DNA of 64,000 nucleotides, from contig RPFO01000082.1 in NCBI GenBank assembly GCA_009746045.1, positions 2,799,430 through 2,863,429 on the forward strand. Reading direction: 5' to 3'. The position numbers and the translations under genes are program-made. Source of the DNA: Mesostigma viride. Lineage: Eukaryota > Streptophyta > Mesostigmatophyceae > Mesostigmatales > Mesostigmataceae. The notes beneath the pieces are model-generated. The model ran no database searches. It had not been told where the DNA came from and saw only the letters and a program-made list of their open reading frames with translations. This document shows positions 29,401 to 42,537 of the stretch, one piece after another (positions within the stretch are counted from its first letter, which is position 1; every line of letters starts with the position of its first letter).

Positions 29401-32400
29401 TGCCACCCGCTGCACGGCCCCCCAGTTGCATGCCTTGCACGGCCCCCCTGTTGCATGCCTAAGTCCCGCTCTGCGCCAGCCTTGCCTATGCCGGCCTTCC
29501 CTCCCTCGCCCACTGCGCTGGCCAGTGATAGCCTCCCATCCTAGGCCCTCTCACGTATCGGCCGCCTCACGTTGCCTTGTGCCTCCTGTATCGCCCCTCT
29601 GCGCTGACAAAAAACAACAACAAATATAATAACAATAAATAAAACTGGCAACGGTGGGAGCAGGTGGGCCTGAACGCCACGCACGGCTCCGGCGGGACCA
29701 CCCTGGTGGAGCAGCTGGTGGGACTCTTCAAGAGCTCCCGATGGTGAGGGGACCCTGGGGGGCGCAGCCTAGCATGTCCTCCTGTGGCTTCCATCCACAG
29801 GATGCCTTTTGGGGGGGGGCTTTATAGCTACCGCCCATGATTGCTGCCCGGCCCACCATGTGTAGCTGTCATCCCTCTCAACTCATTCACCAGCATCGGC
29901 CCTTTCTTTCTCCTGTGCTCAGGCACATCCTCCAAGGCAGGCCGTGTGGGTGAACGCCGCCATCATCTCTGGCCGTATGCACTCGGGTGGCTGCTGTGCT
30001 TGACACCATGGCAGTTCCAGGCAGGCGACTGGTGTATGTCGCGCGAGGGTTGCGCCGTACCTTTTGCGCTTATTGATATCCGCACTTAGCATTCAATGCC
30101 CAACGCCAGCACTTGGGGTGGACGTCATTGGCAACGTATGCCCCCGACGTGGGTCGATCAAGGCCCCGGGTGAATTACTGCTGTTCACACAGTAGCAGTA
30201 TTCGAAGTAATCGCGACCCATACACCCATTTACAAGGTGTCCAGTCGTCTTGCCCCCAGGAGTGTTTCCAGGGAGCTTGTGGCTTGGCATGGTCGGCAGC
30301 CGTTGTAATGTATGGTGCCTTTCCTCCCTCCCCTTTGTCTCCTTGGTCCCTTTCCCCTCCCATCGGCGAAGCGGCCATGCTGGCGTCTGTTTCGTGACCC
30401 AATCGCACAGAGCATGCTAGCCCCCACCGCAATGAGCCCGTCAGAAACACTGAATAACAAATACCCATTCACGAGCTAGTCAAGTCATGTCACCCCCTCT
30501 CGGTACACATAAGGTCATGATCGGCCCTTGTGCCTTGCTAATCGAGGCGTGGGGTGGCGTGGCATTTGATTGAGGATTTGAGGTCATTGGCGCGTCTGGG
30601 TGTTTGGGCATACTTCCAATGGTACCCGCTTCCGAGTATCCCACCAAGATCGTATGTAACGTTTTGGTACCCTCTTCCGAGTATCCCACCAAGATCGTAT
30701 GTAACGTTTTGGTACCCTCTTCCGAGTATCCCACCAAGATCGTATGTAACGTTTTGGTACCCTCTTCCGAGTATCCCACCAAGATCGTATGTAACGTTTT
30801 GGTACCCTCTTCCGAGTATCCCACCAAGATCGTATGTAACGTTTTGGTACCCTCTTCCGAGTATCCCACCAAGATCGTATGTAACGTTTTGGTACCCTCT
30901 TCCGAGTATCCCACCAAGATCGTATGTAACGTTTGACACTTGGGGCAGGGGGGGGGAGAGGGGGTGGGGTGGAGGGCTCTCTTTGATCATCAAATCTTCT
31001 TCATTTCTATCCCTTGCTCATATCCTCTTGGCCCCCATCCGCCACCCTCCTGGCCCATCCTCCTCGCGCCCACCCCCCACTTCCCTAGCCCAGCCGCCCA
31101 ACCTTTCCTTACCACATGAAAGGACCCCCTGCATCATCAACACCTGCATTCCTCCCCTGCTTTGCGCGCGTGTGCATCTCCCCCCCCTGCCTCATGGACT
31201 AACTGCAACTGCCCCCCCCCCCTGCCTGGCGGGCATTTCCCCCCTGCCAACCAACCAACCAACCAACCAACCAACCAACCAACCAACCAACCAACCAACC
31301 AACCAACCAACCAACCAACCAACCAACCAACCAACCAACCAACCAACCAACCAACCAACCAACCAACCAACCAACCAACCAACCCCGGCACGGGTGCAGC
31401 CGTGCGGTCGGGCTTTCCATGGATGACTTCTTTGTGCCGGCAGATGAGCAGGTGCGTGCGGGTGCTGCTGGCATCCGCCGATTATGTATGGAAGTGCTGT
31501 AGTATATTGTTATTGTATACTAGTAATGGTATAGTATATTGGTATAGTAGCAGTTTTCATTCATAATCAACCCAGCCACTAATGGGCGTTTGCCTGCTTC
31601 AACGCTACTAACATTCCCCCACCATGAAATGTGTAAGTTTGGATAAAAGTTTGGATATAATATGGGATATATGTTTGGAAGCAGCGGCGTCTTTGGTGTG
31701 GTTGCCTTGCAATGGTTTTGCCGTCCCCCTAGTGAGTGGCACGATGCATCCAGCACCTGCTGGCATCGGCGCACGTGGACGCAAGCAGCCATCTGGTCAA
31801 CACCACCAGCACTTCCTCATCCACCGCATGGTTGGCCGGGGTCGCAGGGAGACATAGGGCGCCCTCATCCAACTCACCGCACGCACATTCATCGTGGAAC
31901 ATGCACGCTGGACAAGTGCCATGCATATCTCATCAGGGCTCCCCCTGTCAATCCAACCAAGCAGATCCCATGACCTGTGCAGCTGCAGCGACACACCCGA
32001 GCTGCTAGCAGCTTGCCTTGCCATGGTCGTGACTGGGACACTCCTGCCTTAGATTAGTGCTACCTACTAGGGAGCGCGACACGTGCATACTCTCCTTGTT
32101 GTCAGAAGGTTGCTGCTGGGTGGGCTACCCAGCACATCCACCCAGCCCATCACCTGCTTATCTGACAAACCGAGGAGTTGGCCACAAACTGCGCAGCTGA
32201 GTGGACTACCTGTCCTCTCCATCAGGGAGCCACATACGTACTCAAAAGCTCACTATGCCATCCACATCGGTGGTCACTATGCCATCCACATCGGTGGTCA
32301 CTATGCCATCCACATCAGTGATCACTATGCCATCCACATCGGTGGTCACTGTATCATCATAGTTGGTCACTATGCTATCACGCTTTGTGGGGAATGGTTG

Positions 32401-35400
32401 GTATTTGATCTGCTGGTGTTTGTTGCAGACTTAATCGTCTTGTGGCTGACCCCCCCAAAATGATCTCACTTGGGAGTTGCGCCTGGAGTCTCAGTGCCTT
32501 CTTCCTCCTTTTATCCAACTGTGAACTGGGGCATGATGTCGTGGCCGCGCAGGCGAGTGTCGCCTCCAAATGGCAGTACAACCCGCTGCTAGAGGTACGG
32601 GCGCGATGGGTGGGCGCGGGCGCGAGGACAAGGGATGGGGATGGGTGGGTCGCGTACAGCGGAACGGGCACGGACGCAAGGATAAGGAGGCATTCGCGCA
32701 CATGGGCTAAGGGTTGGGGATTTTGTCTAACGTTGGTCCGTCAAGGCAGCATGGGATTCTTCCTAGGAGACATTTTGAACCAAGGCTGCTGCCTTTTACC
32801 CTCGTGTAAATTGCTCATGTGGTTAATGGTCCCGTTGCAAGGGGTTGGCCATACATAAAACCATGGGAGGTTCTTTGTTGGGCAGGCATTCGGGCGCCAC
32901 CAACGGTCATTATATTACAGCCAATCGTCACTCTACCACAGCCAATCGTCACTATGCGACAGCCAATGGTCACTATACCACACCCCACAAGGGCGGGTGA
33001 GTACTGATGGATTGCCTGTGGCATAGCTCCCGACGGAGGTTAAAGCGGCGCATCCATCCATCAGCACGGGGCTTCGGATTGACTAACTTTTGCCTGCCGC
33101 ACGACGGTTTTATGGTCCACATGCCGACGGCTGTGTCTGTTTTCTGCCCCGCCTGTGCTGGCCCCTTGCAAGCAGATGTCTGGGAACCCAGGGACTCATG
33201 ACCTGGCGCTCGCCGCGGAGACGCTGGCGTGCCTGCGGAAGCTGACCAAGCGAGGTACGACATATACTGCTACTCTAGCACTAATCACCATAAGACAGTA
33301 GTAATGTGTTAGACTGCGGAAGCTGACCAAGCGAGGTACGACATATACCGCTACTCTAGCACTAATCACCATGAGACAGTAGTAATGTTTTAGACTGCGG
33401 AAGCTGACCAAGCGAGGTACGACATATACTGCTACACTAGCACTAATCACCATAAGACAGTAGTAATGTGTTAGACTGCGGAAGCTGACCAAGCGAGGTA
33501 CGACATATACTGCTACTCTAGCACTAATCACCATGAGACAGTAGTAATGTTTTAGACTGCGGAAGCTGACCAAGCGAGGTACGACATATACTGCTACTCT
33601 AGCACTAATCACCATAAGACAGTAGTAATGTTTTAGACTGCGGAAGCTGACCAAGCGAGGTACGACATATACTGCTACTCTAGCACTAATCACCATGAGA
33701 CAGTAGTAATGTTTTAGACTGCGGAAGCTGACCAAGCGATTCTACATGCCAAGGGATTATCATGGCTACACTTACGAGAGAGACATGGCATACATAGGAT
33801 ACTAGTGTAAACATATTATACTAGTTTAAACATAGGATACTAGTATAAACATAGGATTCTAGTATAAGCATACTTCTCGGGGGATAAGGTGTTGCGAGCA
33901 TGTGAGAGGACGAGTCATTTTCATTCTAACGATTGTGCGTGCAGGGGTATGTTCATGCCGGGGTGCCTGTAGCTTGGTAATGAACGCGTGGATTGGAAAC
34001 ATGAACTACGGCAGTGGGTGGGCTGCCCTTTTCCAATGAAACATGAGTGTGGGCATGTGAAGCATGCTGATGGGAGAGAACTTGCACAGCACCTTTTCTC
34101 ACCGCCGCCACAAAAAGGACGCAAAATTATCCTCTAGCAAAAGCTTTGCTGTCTGCATGCCTGCCGTCCTTGCCAAGGTTTTTCTTCCCGCAGAGGCTCC
34201 TGCCTCATGCCAGCGCCAGTTTGCCGATATTCTGACACAAGGGGGGCTGTTGACCAATATTCCGTGCTTACAACGTCACTAACATCATGGTTTTTACCAC
34301 AGTTGACATTGGTGCCGCCCTTGTGTGCAACAGCCCCACTGCGTAGGATGCTGTCCCACCTGCGCCCCGTGTGAACCCGAAACCTGAAACGGTGAACCCA
34401 CAGCTCAGTCGAGAACACAGCAACTGACATTTTGGCGCCTGCACATGTGTGGAGCTTGCGTGCGTGCGTGCGTGCGTGCTGTATTCTGGTCACGTGCTTA
34501 TCATGAGCCCCATTTAATGCTTGCCAGCGGAGGTCCCACTTCCATCCCTGCGGTGTCAGCGTCAAGGCCATACCGGAATGTCATGCTACGCACAGAGCCT
34601 AGGGACCTACGATGTGATATTTGACAAAAATATTTGGGCACACATAGGGCACACTTAGGGCATGCATAGGGCAAAAGTAGGAGACACTTAGGGCATGCGT
34701 CGGGCATACATATCTAGCTATGTTTACCCGTGGCACGGTTGTCTCGAAGAAACTGACCATGACGATGACACCATCAAACCCAGTTTGTGTTGCTTGCTGT
34801 CACTGGCTCTGCCCCATCCCACCCCACCCCACCTCACCTTAAACCACCCCACTTGGACCCACCCCACCGCAACCCAAACCATCCCAACCACCTCCATGCA
34901 TGGCACGGTGTGTTTTTGGCGCAGGGATGACGGCTCGCATTCCTACCTATGACAAGGTGTGTGGGTCAGCGTGGCTATCCATTCCATTATTAAGCGTGGC
35001 TATCCATTCCATTATTATGGGAAAGGGGGCGGGGGGGGGGGGGGCGGACTCGGTTTGTGTGCTGTTCTGGATAATACCGTGGGAAGTATCCCACGCAGTC
35101 TTTCGATCATAATTGCCCATCTTCCCAAAAAGTAAAGCAGAGCAACAGGCCAGCCTGTACGAATTGGCATTTAATAATGCCCCACAAACAAAGCACTAGG
35201 GGGTAGAGGGGGTTTTCGGGGCCGGCGGACAGGGGGGAAGGGAGGCAGGGGGGCGGGGTGCAGGCACGCACGCACGCCGCCTTTTGGCTACGTGCGCGCA
35301 GTACCCGAAGCGATTCGAGTCAAGTACCAAGCAGGCTGTCCCATGGTATACCCCTGGCTGTATGCATGCCCCACTTGCGAGCTTGTCCATTTTATGGATG

Positions 35401-38400
35401 CATGTATGAGCGCGACAACCAGAACAATTCCCACACACTGACACCTGCAGGAGTGTTTGTCCCTTTGTGGATGCATGAATGAGCTCGAAAACCAGAACAA
35501 TTCCCACACACTGACACCTGCAGGAGTGTTTGTCCCTTTGTGGATGCATGAATGAGCGCTTCAACCAGAACAATGTCCACACACTGGCACCTGCAGGCGC
35601 GTTTGTCCCTTTGTGGATGCCTGTATGAGCTCGAAAACCAGAACAATTTTCACACACGGACACCTGCAGGGATATTAGCCTAGTCAATGTTATTCTTTTA
35701 GCAGTTGTCAGACATACAAAGATTGTGTAATGGGGTGCAACGCAGCGCTGGGCCCCTATGCCACACCTTTGCAGCTCTTGTGTCATAACATCTCCTTCTC
35801 ACGTTTCCCCCTTCACTCACCTTGCACCAGGTCGGCATGTCGGCATGTCGGCATGTCGGCATGTCGGCATGTCGGCATGTCGGCATGTCGGCATGGACTG
35901 CTCCGACGTAGCGTGGGTGTGTGCAGCGTTTCCCCCCTCAGCTCGTTGGTTCATCGGATTGGCTTCCTTCGTTGTGCCACGACAACACGATGTTTTTCTT
36001 TTCCCTCCAGTCGTTGCGAGGAGGGAAAGGCGACCGTCGGCCTGTGGAGGAGTGGCGGGTGGTGGAAGGCCCCATTGATGTGAGTGCGCCTCACTAATCT
36101 GCCCCCTGCAATTTCATCCGTTTGGCATCCTTGGTGGGGGTTGTGGAGACCCTTTTTCCCAGTGCACAAGGTGCTGCTCATTGAGGTGCAGGGAATTGAG
36201 GATACAAAGATACAGCATGTGCCAGCATCAGCTGGTCGTTGATGCTTTAGGCAGCAGCCGGCTGGCTGCCGTCCTGGATGTCCCTGCCCCTCGATAACAC
36301 AGTATTTCTTTCCTAGAAAACGGCTACCAGCCCTTGTTATAGTATAGTAGAGATGACTATGGGACCAAGAGCATGGGACCAGGTGCAATTTGTGGGGTTG
36401 ATATTTTACTTATTTGCGTTTCCTGCGGAGGGGGGCATGTGGGAGGCGTGGAAAGTCCGCCACGGTGGGCAGACCCTAGTGGAACTAGAATAAGGCCTAC
36501 ACGAGGTTTTTATTTTTAATTATAAGAACCCTGCCCTACTGGAGCCGACTTGCAGTTTAAACTGCTAGCATCAAGGATCTTGCCTCGGCTGACGTGTATC
36601 TTTTGGCAACGCGGCCTATGCGACATGGGGGAACTTTGTTTCACTTTTTGCTTGAAACATCATCGCAGATCTTGTTTGTCGAGGGTTGGCTGCTGGGAAT
36701 GTCCCCCCTCCCCGACGACACAGTCAAGAAGATGGACCGGCAGGTATGCGCAGGACTGGCAGCTGCCTCATGCCTCGTGTTCTATGCCAGCAGTTCTTGT
36801 CTGTATGCTGCATGGTATTGCCTGAACAGAAAAGTGGTCATTGGAGTTGTGGGCTTTTAGCAGTCATGCAATTGAAGGCGCCGGCGGTTCCCAGACTGCA
36901 GGAAGACAGGGATTATTACTGCGGCGACACGATGATGGTTTTGCTCTTCCAGCTAGCTCTGGTCCTCTCCTGCTGCAGCAGCCCTTTCCAGCTGAGGATA
37001 TTTCCATTTCACTACCATGCAGTGTTCCCCTCCAGGGTTGATATCATATATACTACTATATGTATATATGATAGAACTAATACTGCTACTACTATATTAT
37101 AGGTTGATATCATATTTGTGGAAGTGTTCACCTACAGGGTTGATATTATAGATGCTACTATGTACATATATACATATAGTAGTATCTATGATATCAACCG
37201 TGGAGGGGAACACTACTAATATATATAATATAATGTATATAAATATATTAGTAGTATGCCCATCTCACCTCCGTAATCTATCATTCTCAATGAATACATA
37301 TTAGTAGTACTACTTTATTATAGGTTGGCGTCAAGCATACGGGAGTGTGCATCTACAGGGTTGATATGGGGTTGTGATCAGAGACCATACCTAATCACTA
37401 TTGTCAGCGTCTCAGGGAACCTTGCTGGAGCTGCACATGGATCTGTAACGTCGAGGAATCTTGCCAACACTGACTTGGTGTTGGAACCAGCCAGTGGATG
37501 CATTCTCACCACTCCCGCCCAATCAAACACCTCCACGCCAGCAACTTTCGCTATTTCTCGCGTTTGGTTCTTCACGGTGTGGGCTCCACACATGCCCTGG
37601 GTTGCCCCTTCCTTCTCCCCTCCCCTTTGCGTTGGCTTCCCCAACACCCCCACCCACCCGGCCTTGTTGGTTATTTCATCTTTTCTTTATTCGATTCTCG
37701 TCCATCCTCCCTTGTGCGCAGCTTGTACCCGTCAATCAGTGCCTGCGCGACTACGCATCTGTGTGGGATGCAGCAATCGACGTGTGGATCGTGATGTGCA
37801 TCGGCGACCCCCTGTGGATCTACCGATGGGAGGTGCAGGTACTGTTCGGGCACGGAATGGGCGGCACAGACAGGCATCGGCCTGGGAAGCACACAGCGCT
37901 ACGTCGTGTCTGTGAGCGTGAACCTACTCTGTGTGTGTGCAGTTCATCTGCAGAAGTGTTCCTTCGTGAGTAGATGGGCATCAGGCTTAACTTTTGTCCC
38001 GTAGTCGGTGCTGACGTAAGCCACGTAAACGCTTGACGGTGTGCATACCAGTGCTGTCTCCTTGATACCAGTGAAGACTGGCTGGGGTTGCATCGTCGAG
38101 TGAAGAAAAACGGCTACGGCGGCTGGTTTGTCCATGGGCTTTGTTACCACCCCAGCTCGGCCAGGGGCATCCCTCTTACACCCCACCTGGAAAATGTAAA
38201 ATGGAGGGCAATATGCCAGATTCTTGTGGATGACACTTTTCCGAGCTGGGTCAGCAGCATGTTACTACCCCCCCCCCCCCCCCCCCATCGATTTGACATC
38301 AGGGCATGGTTTTACGGATTGTTCTGTCAACAGTCTCTTTGCATGAACGCCCCTGTTACCTAGTCGGACATGGCCGCCCACCTGGGCTGGTCACGGTTGC

Positions 38401-40703
38401 AACATGGCAAATCATGGTTGCCGTTAGCGCTTCTCTTGGCTGGGACACTTAAGTCTTGACTCCCAGTCGTAGTAATGCATTGGCATGAGCTACTGAATAT
38501 GTCAAGGCATGATATTTTCATGCGCTTATTCTTGGCGAGATCAACAAGGACAATCAACCGTCTGGCTGTGCACAGCTATTTCATGACGATCCGGCATGTT
38601 CACCAACGGGCTAGACCAAGTGACGTGTAAGCTGCGTTGACCGTGACATCTGCGTGTGCACTTGCCGGGGTCCTTTACGCAGGCAGAAGCATCTCAGCGC
38701 GAGCTCACAGGGCAAGGCAAGACAGATGAGCAGGTGAGCCCGAAAATTTATATGTGTTGTGGGAAACTACCAGCTATCCCTTTCGCATTCATCTGCCCGC
38801 TGCCTATCTGCATCATATTTCGGTGTCTATTCGCAACATTGATAGCTAAGAAGTGTAGCCTCTACTGCCTATCTGTCAATAACAAATACCAGCTATCTAT
38901 CTGTATCACCTACCGGCTATCAATCGATGTCCTCTATCTGTCAATAACAATACCAGCTATCTATCTGTATCACCTACCGGCTATCAATCCATATCCTCTA
39001 TCTGTCAATAACAAATACCAGCTATCTATCTGCATCACCTACCGGCTATCAATCGATGTCCTCTGTCTGTCAATAACAATACCAGCTATCTATCTGTATC
39101 ACCTACCGGCTATCAATCCATGTCCTCTATCTGTCAATAACAAATACCAGCGATCTATCTGCATCACCTACCGGCTATCGATCCATGTCCTCTATCTGTC
39201 AATAACAAATGCCAGCTATCTATCTGTATCACCTACCGGCTATCAATCGATGTCCTCTATCTGTCAATAACAATACCAGCTATCTATCTGTATCACCTAC
39301 CGGCTATCGATCCATGTCCTCTATCTGTCAATAACAAATACCCGCTATCTATCTGTATCACCTACCGGCTATCAATCCATGTCCTCTATCTGTCAATAAC
39401 AAATGCCAGCTATCTATCTGTATCACCTACCTGCTATCAATCCAAATCCTCTGATGCCTACACTTGAAGGCAATGCCCCATAATGGGTATGGGAATGGCA
39501 GCACCAGCATCCATACCGCCATCCCTCTAGTCTATAGTAGTACTAGCGGCAGCACCAGCAACTCCATAATCTGTATCCGCAAGGGTGCCAGGGTGCCCTG
39601 GGGTGCACGTGTATCCCTACACTTGCATTCAGGCCACCTCGTACCCACACCACCTTGCAGTGTGCTACTATATTTAAAGCCAGAGCCAGAGCTATTACAT
39701 GGATTCCCAAACGTCTGTTCAAGATCTGCTTAAATGTAAAGTCGATTCCAAGGTGGATGAAAACTAGACGTGTGTTAGATTGGCAGCTCCCTGACGTTTT
39801 TGCTCGCTCGACCTCTGTACCTGCACAACGGAACCCACGAATGCCAACCCACGTCCCTGGCAGGTGGTGAACTCTCTATCGCGGTTCATGGCGGCCTATC
39901 GCGCGTACTTGCCGGTATGCCCCTTCATTTATTTATGCCCCTTCATTTATTTATGCCCCTTCGATTATTTGTGCCCCGTCGATTAACCCTAACACTTTGG
40001 ACTCAACGGATACCCTAGTGGCCAACATCACATGGCTACAAATACTTTGCAAATCGACCTCGCAAACTTCTATCGATTTGCGTTATTCTGGCTCGCAAAC
40101 TCTACTTCACATGCAGTTGTACTATTTTCTACTACTTTCATGTGATTGTACTAGAAAGCACCGCGTCGCAATTACCATGATGTTGAAATAGTTTTGCCTC
40201 AAACACCTAAACTTGCACCTTGGGGGGGGTCGCAAAATAATTTGTCGCAAAGTGATTTTGACCACTAGGTATATTGGTTGTCTTGGTGCGTACTCGGCTC
40301 GACCCTTTCCATATGCCTGGCAGTTGATCCAAGACGTCGACATGTGTTTACTACATTTCCTGAATCATTTCATCAGTTGGGTGTGACACAATACAGTTGT
40401 GGTGTGACTAATGACCGTTAGAGAGCATGACCATGTTGACTTAGAACCAGTAAAAGCCTCTGTAAAGGCTACAGCAGCGTCGTTCGAGTGGTTGCCACCT
40501 GGAATCTATTTTGAGCATGCTGCATCGTTCTGGCCATGGGATTGTGGTCAAGATGGCTATTCTAGGTTCTAACCTGTCATTTCAAGCATGCCTTTGGCTG
40601 CTGTCAAAATGCTGTGCAGGCTTTGTACACAAAGGGCCCTGAATCTGCGCGACCTGGCAAGCTGCTTCAGGTCAACATCAATGAAGACCGGGAACCCATA
40701 TAA
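26419..40703 (+). CDS. GLYK: D-glycerate 3-kinase (photorespiration)
   Basis: Thirteen exons: 26419-26781, 28465-28812, 29664-29743, 31400-31451, 32553-32594, 33176-33254, 34925-34956, 36011-36079, 36669-36743, 37722-37838, 38683-38733, 39864-39914 and 40620-40703. All are GT-AG and in phase, giving 480 aa. Landmarks shared with plant [26 protein letters not shown], the P-loop region, [49 protein letters not shown], and the C-terminal NINEDREPI. The family phosphorylates D-glycerate to 3-phosphoglycerate in plastids, closing the photorespiratory cycle. The P-loop reads HGSGGTT (residues 244-250), with Gly248 where the Walker A Lys is expected. A Gly/Ser-rich insert lies at about 196-215. The N-terminal 80-90 residues may be a targeting peptide; an upstream exon cannot be excluded. 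Confidence 0.9.
27418..27508. repeat. 24-bp minisatellite, 4 copies, in GLYK intron 1
   Basis: Unit CTTGTGCACTGGGTCCTG plus TTCTCG, four copies. Upstream, 27160-27310 is a degenerate GGTAGGGT-rich stretch. Confidence 0.85.
30621..30935. repeat. 45-bp minisatellite, 7 near-identical copies, in GLYK intron 3
   Basis: GGTACC landmarks at 30621, 30666, 30711, 30756, 30801, 30846 and 30891 give an exact 45-bp period. Each unit contains CGTATGTAACG and an overlapping GTATCCCACC. It is intronic and not coding. Confidence 0.95.
31247..31384. repeat. (AACC)n microsatellite next to the GLYK exon 4 acceptor
   Basis: About 34 tetranucleotide units end only 15 bp before the acceptor GGTGCAG|C of exon 4 (31400), so the array occupies the branch-point and pyrimidine-tract region. 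Confidence 0.95.
32250..32350. repeat. 24-bp minisatellite in GLYK intron 4
   Basis: Four to five copies of CACTATGCCATCCACATCGG plus TGGT. A separate 22-bp repeat (CAGCCAATCGTCACTATG-like, four copies) lies at 32907-32990 in intron 5. Confidence 0.85.
33233..33739 (+). repeat. 81-bp array repeating the GLYK exon 6 end and its donor site
   Basis: The unit begins CTGCGGAAGCTGACCAAGCG, which is coding in exon 6, and continues AG|GTACGACATAT into the intron. Starts are at 33233, 33314, 33395, 33476, 33557, 33638 and 33719, an exact 81-bp period with six full units and one partial unit. Every full unit carries the same exon end and GT donor. Substitutions between units are few, so the array is young. 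Confidence 0.95.
35408..35690. repeat. 73-bp minisatellite, ~3.6 copies, in GLYK intron 7
   Basis: The landmark AACCAGAACAATTCCCACAC recurs every 73 bp or so. The last copy decays toward 35690. Confidence 0.85.
35831..35894. repeat. (GTCGGCAT)8 in GLYK intron 7
   Basis: Eight perfect 8-bp units. Confidence 0.95.
37020..37213. mobile_element. Foldback element in GLYK intron 9
   Basis: Outer ends AGTGTTCCCCTCCA match on both strands and continue as an inverted repeat of about 50 bp (GGTTGATATCATA, then ATACTACTATATG) with only a few mismatches. There is a nested smaller hairpin at 37138-37201. No ORF is present. The CAGTGTTCCC left end recalls hAT-type termini, but no 8-bp target duplication was found. 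Confidence 0.7.
38868..39452. repeat. 64/65-bp minisatellite, ~9 copies, in GLYK intron 11
   Basis: Units CTATCTGTCAATAACAA(A)T then ACCAGCTATC and CACCTACCGGCTATCAATC; an A indel makes them 64 or 65 bp. A small 17-bp repeat (TGCCCCTTCATTTATTTA) follows exon 12 at 39919-39970. Confidence 0.9.
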
Positions 40704-41640
40704 GATGGATCCGGTTGCTCTAAGCCCAGAAGATGTGCAGAAAGGCTCTTACTGCGCATGCCTGGTGGTGGTTCTGCTCATTGATCAATGTGGCCTCCGA
40801 ACAATAACTTGTGGCGGTCACCTCGGCTGAATATATATATCGGGGCTGGCTGGGCCGTCGCCCTGGTAGGGGTTGTCAGTTATCTTGCTGATAGGTGCAC
40901 TCAATGCACCCAGTTTCGATAATTCCAGGTCAAAAGCAATACATCTCCATGGAGGTTTCAGGCTGGCCAAAAGTTCTGTCGGGACATGCCCACAGGAGAC
41001 ATGGTTTATTCTGGGTGCATCTGTATATATGTTTTATATCTTATAAGTATTACCTGTCCAGATTTGGCACTAAAAAGGTGCATGGAATTCCGGTTTGGCA
41101 CTGAAAGGGTGCATGGAATGCTTCGATTACAGTAAGTACTTGGATGTCATGCGCATGGGCATGCCACTGAGTACTATGCCAACCTCATTAGAATAATAAT
41201 TACACGAAAGTCACCAAGATCGCCTGCATCGTGCCCCAACCAAATTAATAGCCACTTGAGGGGGATATATAATCCTCATCTGATATATTATCCTCTACTG
41301 TAATGGCAGATGAGGCGGTAGTGTAGCGGCTATCCTCATGGGCAATAAACTCCACCTGCGGACTTCTAACCCTGAATTGTAGCAATGGGCCGAGCTAGGG
41401 GGCCGACATGGGGAGAAAACATGCAGGAGCATGCCCCTCATGATGAAGGTGCTTATTGCAGACGGCAGCCCAATTCGATCTCGATCCTTGTCTATCATGC
41501 GGGCGTGGAGAACAGGTAGTCCCAGCTAGAAGCCCTGCATCCTCTTGAGCAATTGTGTCCCATAGCCTCCCATAGCATGGTCCGGGTCGCGCCGCGTCGG
41601 TGCAGGGCCGGCGCGTGCAAGTTTAATTGCCAGCAAGCAT
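40704..41640. other. Intergenic, no gene recognised
   Basis: Downstream of GLYK. Only short ORFs. Nothing else recognised. Confidence 0.5.
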
Positions 41641-41830
41641 TAATTAGCCATGCTCTGCATATGCAGAGAGTCGCTCTCTGTTGAGAAGCCATGCCCTAGC
41701 GCTTGTATAATTAATTAATTAATTAATTAATTAATTAATTAATTAATTAATTAATTAGAAACATAACTCCGTTGGGAGTATCTGTAGCACATATCCCTGA
41801 GAAGCGCTTCTATAGCTATATATATTCATT
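41640..41830. mobile_element. Two retroposon ends joined tail to tail through (TTAA)13
   Basis: A plus-strand end (GAGAAGCCATGCCCTAGC, to 41706) and a minus-strand end (AACATAACTCCGTTGGGAGT, from 41759) meet at a TTAA array at 41707-41757. Both sequences recur at 11600-11850, and the second also at 45960-46100, where it likewise carries a TTAA tail. Confidence 0.7.
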
Positions 41831-42178
41831 AAGAATGATAAATTACGGTGGTGAGCACCCTCACACCACGAGCAGCTACCGGGGGGGTAGCTAGAACCCA
41901 CCCCCCACACCCGTCGTCCGATGTCCGAGCGTGTCTTGGATAGTCCAATCTCACGGACGACGCAACGGAGTCAAAGCCGCGACCTTCATCGCCAACTTCG
42001 CAACAAGGAGCGCCTGCTGGCTTTCGCAAACCGGCACTCCCAACGGTATGCTGCATTCTTTGATCGACCCCAAGACCAGGCGAGCAAGTCGCGCCGCCCG
42101 CCTGGAGGGTGCCCTATCTAATGAGATTAGCATAACTAGTACTCCGTGGCATGCCGGCCTTTGCGCATGACACGCAAG

Positions 42179-42509
<331 letters not shown>

Positions 42510-42537
42510 GGCGGTGAGATTGGCATGCAACATTATT

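Noticed and set aside
30480..31426. Open frames with 15-residue repeats and a (TNQP)n tail
   Set aside because: They cross the 45-bp minisatellite and the AACC array inside a GLYK intron.
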